Assembly: GCA_963513935.1 (NCBI GenBank)
Contig: OY740773.1
Span: 95,837,291-95,901,290, forward strand
Length of the DNA stretch: 64,000 nt
Source of the DNA: Aphrophora alni
Lineage: Eukaryota; Arthropoda; Insecta; Hemiptera; Aphrophoridae
Reading direction: 5' to 3'
A program made the position numbers and the translations under genes. Below, in pieces: positions 61,149-64,000 of this stretch. Under the pieces are notes generated by a model. The model had not been told where the DNA came from and did no database searches. It was given only the letters and a program-made list of their open reading frames with translations. How positions within the stretch are numbered: position 1 is the stretch's first letter; each line of letters opens with the position of its first letter.

Positions 61149-61285
61149 TTCAAGGATAAAATAAAGCAAAAGCTTAAAGTTTCTAAGTTAGTTGCCCGAT
61201 GATGCCGCAAGGCGAAACAATTGTAGCTCATTTATATTATTAAATTATTTGAAACTTTAAGCTTATGCTTTATTTTATCCTTGAA
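61149..61285 (+). ncRNA. Palindrome with hammerhead-like core
   Basis: Arms 61149-61183 and 61251-61285 are 35 bp and complementary except about one base (TTCAAGGATAAAATAAAGCA against its mirror). Between them the plus strand reads CCGATGA (U4 of the hammerhead core changed to C), a U, GCC-GCAA-GGC, GAAA, C, AATT, GTA. This is the hammerhead arrangement with a GCAA tetraloop on stem II and a GTA triplet, but the core substitution should inactivate cleavage. The layout resembles Penelope-like pseudo-LTR hairpins. Confidence 0.5.
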
Positions 61286-62339
61286 TATGGTGTTTCAACA
61301 AGAAATATAGGCTATTACAAAAATAAATAAAGAATAAAATTAATATCCTTGAACAAAGCCTACCATATAGTTTTTTAAAATCGAAGGTACTAATTAGATC
61401 GGTGGACTAAAACCTACAAGTATACAGAGAGAAAAATGTGGTGCCTAATTAAGTATAAAATCAGTAAATTTTGTATTAGAAAGGTTGTGTACCTTTTTAC
61501 CAAACCGATTAAAACACCTAGTAATGCAATAAAAACATTATCTAAACTAAGGTCATTGCAACACTGTCGCTAACACAGTTTTTATGGAATAAAGATTAAC
61601 TTATTGGGTAAAACTGTTTATTTTCTAATTGTCATTGAATTTCTCATTTCAGATGGATACTAACGTGACTCACGTCCAGTGAGCATAATTTATTACACTA
61701 AAGTTGTATTGTAAGCAATATAAAAAAACATCATTATTTACAGAAGACATGATACTTTACACAATAAATAAGTTAATATAAAACACCATGGAACGTAAAC
61801 CAACCATGTCAAGTAAACCTAAACTTTTACATTCCTGATGGTGTTTCGGCTCCTACTGACAACTGGTCTAAATTTTTCGAAAACAACATCATAGAATAAT
61901 CTTTTGGCCTTTATTGCTTTGTAGATTTTCCCTTCTTTGCTGAACGTTTTACGCCACTTCAGTTAATTTCTTGATTCCTTCCGCCCTTTTGTATCTGTTG
62001 TTTCTAAACAGAGTTTATTTTTTATATATAGAGTAATAGAGTTACAATCTAAATAAATTCCAAATCTGTACTGTAAGTAGATCTTAAGATTGTCTAAATG
62101 TTATTATATGAAATATTTTGTATTCAATTTTGCCCTCCTTTTTTTTTATTATTATTTTTTTTTTTAGAATAAGTGTACTACAGTATATAAGAAACTAATA
62201 GGAACTAGGAAGGATATAATATTATACCTTTAAACGTCCGAATAATTAAATAATGTATTATATCACGTAATGTAGTACATTTAATGCATATCACCCAAAA
62301 ATGTACATATTTAATAAATTATGAATATAAGAAGAAGAA
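61286..62339. other. AT-rich stretch, nothing recognised
   Basis: T-rich runs near 62140-62165 only. Confidence 0.4.
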
Positions 62340-62465
62340 ATGGACGACAGAAACTGGTTCAGGGGAAAAGTACCAGAGGTGAAGGATCTAACAATGAAAA
62401 TAGAAAAAATGTCTCATATCGGAAGGGGATGGGATCTGGTGGAAGAAAAATTGAGGATATACTAA
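62340..62465 (+). CDS. Unidentified 41-codon small frame
   Basis: ATG-started frame MDDRNWFRGKVPEVKDL, TMKIEKMSHIGRGWDLVEEK, LRIY, stop TAA. It is preceded by GAAGAAGAA and an in-frame stop. The two Trp, many charged residues and absence of AT-noise residues make it the most protein-like short frame in the window. It could be a small peptide, a decayed transposon piece or a chance frame. No homologue recognised. Confidence 0.3.
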   Translation: MDDRNWFRGKVPEVKDLTMKIEKMSHIGRGWDLVEEKLRIY

Positions 62466-63825
62466 CGTAGTACAGGTTATATAACGAATAAAAAAAAGTG
62501 AATATCCTAATCATCCTTCTCCCCTCAAATTAGCATTCCATTGTAATTTTACGGTGCGATAGAATTTTGAAAATTCGTAAAATATATTAAACATGTCTTC
62601 ATTGTAATGTAAAGTAGGAATTAAAAAAGACGTGCATAATAAAACTGTAGTCTCCACAATCTGTGACACAGTCAGCAATAAAATAGGAACAGACACAACT
62701 AAGATATTATTTATAATTGATAAAAGATATTGATATAGGGGCTTCCTATCTACTATTTCGTTGTGACAATTTGACTATGACAAGTAGCAAATTCTTCTTC
62801 CAAAAATCAACTGAAATACATTATCTGGAGCGTTGAAGTATGTAGAAAGGAAATCCTGTATATAAGCAATTGAATAATAGAAGGTATAGATAAAACGGGT
62901 TCCTTTTATGACATTATTTCCATTATCGAATACGAAAGCATATTATGAATAGATTTAGAAGGACGTGAAGACAGGAAACGGTGAAGAAGTTAGGCCTAGA
63001 ATACTAGCTATAATAAACGACGATGATAATATTATATTATTTATAAATTTGAATTATATACAGTTCAAAAGTTAACAAGGATTGTTTCATTCAAATGGAA
63101 GAAATTTGTGTAATGCAAAGTATAAAAATTACAATACAAAAAATAACAAACAGAGTTTAATTAATACTAGTTGAATTAGTTACTATGTTTGAGTTATAAA
63201 AGTTCCCCAAAGTTGTGGAAGTCCTCATACATAGGAAGTCAAGTTGAACTTTAAGTAAAACATTATGATTATGTTCCATATATTTTAAAAGTGGCTATTT
63301 TAGTTTTAAGTAATATTGAAAAAATGGATTCATTGTTCGTCTAACAATAGTTAATAGTCGATAAAATTTGCTTTTGGTTTGGTTATGCTTTAAGTAAGTT
63401 TGGGGAGATGATCTTGAAAAGCTTTGCATATCTAATTCTACTTTTATCCAATATAAGTATTTTCATACATTATTATAACATAATTGTTTTTCCACGTGTG
63501 ATTTTGGTGTTAAAATTATTGAAGTTTAGCAAATTCCGTTGTTATGTTATCATGAACGTAAGAAACTGTAATACTGATTCAGCTGTGATTTATTTTATAT
63601 ACAAGTCATAACTAAACTTCCCGACAAACTACAAAAAGGAATTTTATCATTGCTTAAAGTACTTATTATTATTGAACGATTTAAAACGACAAATAATTAA
63701 TACAAAATTATTTTCCTCTTCTTTTTAAAATTGATTTAGTCAGAGGTAATTTTATGGTAAGAGATTTTTAACAAAGTATGTAGAAACATCTTATTAGAAC
63801 CTATTTAATAATAAATAATAAAAAA
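62466..63825. other. AT-rich stretch, nothing recognised
   Basis: The frames at 62511-62696 (-) and 63408-63611 (+) have no supporting features. Confidence 0.4.
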
Positions 63826-64000
63826 CACCTACTGGTCATCATTGTCTTATAAAAAAATAATTCGAAGAACAAGCCACTAGCCCACGAACACTAAAAGCGG
63901 TGGATAGGTCTAGATAACAAGAGTTAGTTAAAGAGACATGAGAGGAAAGATAAAAGAGAGGAATCTAACCCAAAACTGTATGGAATATGTTAGCTAGAAT
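63826..64000 (-). repeat. Interspersed repeat family S, cut by window end
   Basis: It shows GGTCATCATTGTCTTATAAA, ACACTAAAAGCGGTGG, AACAAGAGTTAGTTAAAGAG, GATAAAAGAGAGGAATCTAA, CCCAAAACTGTATGGAA and TTAGCTAGAAT. The rest continues beyond the window. Confidence 0.85.

Overview
This is a very AT-rich eukaryotic window with no convincing host protein-coding gene, rRNA, tRNA or CRISPR array. The features that can be recognised are repeats and decayed mobile elements. They point to an arthropod, most likely an insect: an R1/LOA-like non-LTR retrotransposon with an insect-type ORF1, a Mutator-like transposase remnant of the kind common in invertebrates, a Ty3/gypsy-type LTR, a Helitron-like insertion, Penelope-like hairpins with hammerhead-like cores, and long (TA)n and (TC)n microsatellites. 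The species cannot be named from the sequence. The window is best read as a large intergenic region or intron.

Layout: 850-8340 and 8590-13725 are two old, diverged copies of one segment in tandem. Copy A carries a 14-unit, ~74-bp tandem array (1218-2250) that copy B has as one degenerate unit. 14247-24600 holds smaller dispersed duplications (14.2k/23.2k, 20.1k/24.3k, 22.8k/45.7k) and the first of three large inverted repeats (16.70-19.86k). 27.9-32.6k is short interspersed repeats and tandem duplications. 32.59-36.63k is the second and best-preserved large inverted repeat (about 1.19-kb arms). It is followed almost immediately by a 4.4-kb DNA transposon with ~265-295-bp terminal inverted repeats (36.64-41.05k), which contains a nested 1-kb element (39.58-40.57k) with the transposase remnant. 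47.0-47.9k is a Penelope-like fragment, 51.75-52.2k an LTR on the minus strand, 52.9-54.8k an internally deleted LINE, 55.31-57.86k the third large inverted repeat, with a ~200-bp (TC)n tract beside it, and 60.1-60.45k a Helitron-like insertion.

An unclassified ~250-bp interspersed repeat, called family S here, occurs at least 17 times on both strands. It sits at matching places in both copies of the tandem duplication and in both arms of the first inverted repeat, so it predates them. A second recurring structure is a short palindrome around a CTGANGA...GAAA core; the copy at 21.68k can be folded into a near-complete minimal hammerhead.

The parts most worth testing are the three ~0.8-1.2-kb-arm inverted repeats (possible long hairpin RNA loci), the hammerhead-like cassettes, the ancient tandem duplication, the nested transposons at 36.6-41.0k, and a few short open frames with protein-like composition. 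All similarity statements are by-eye alignments within the window.
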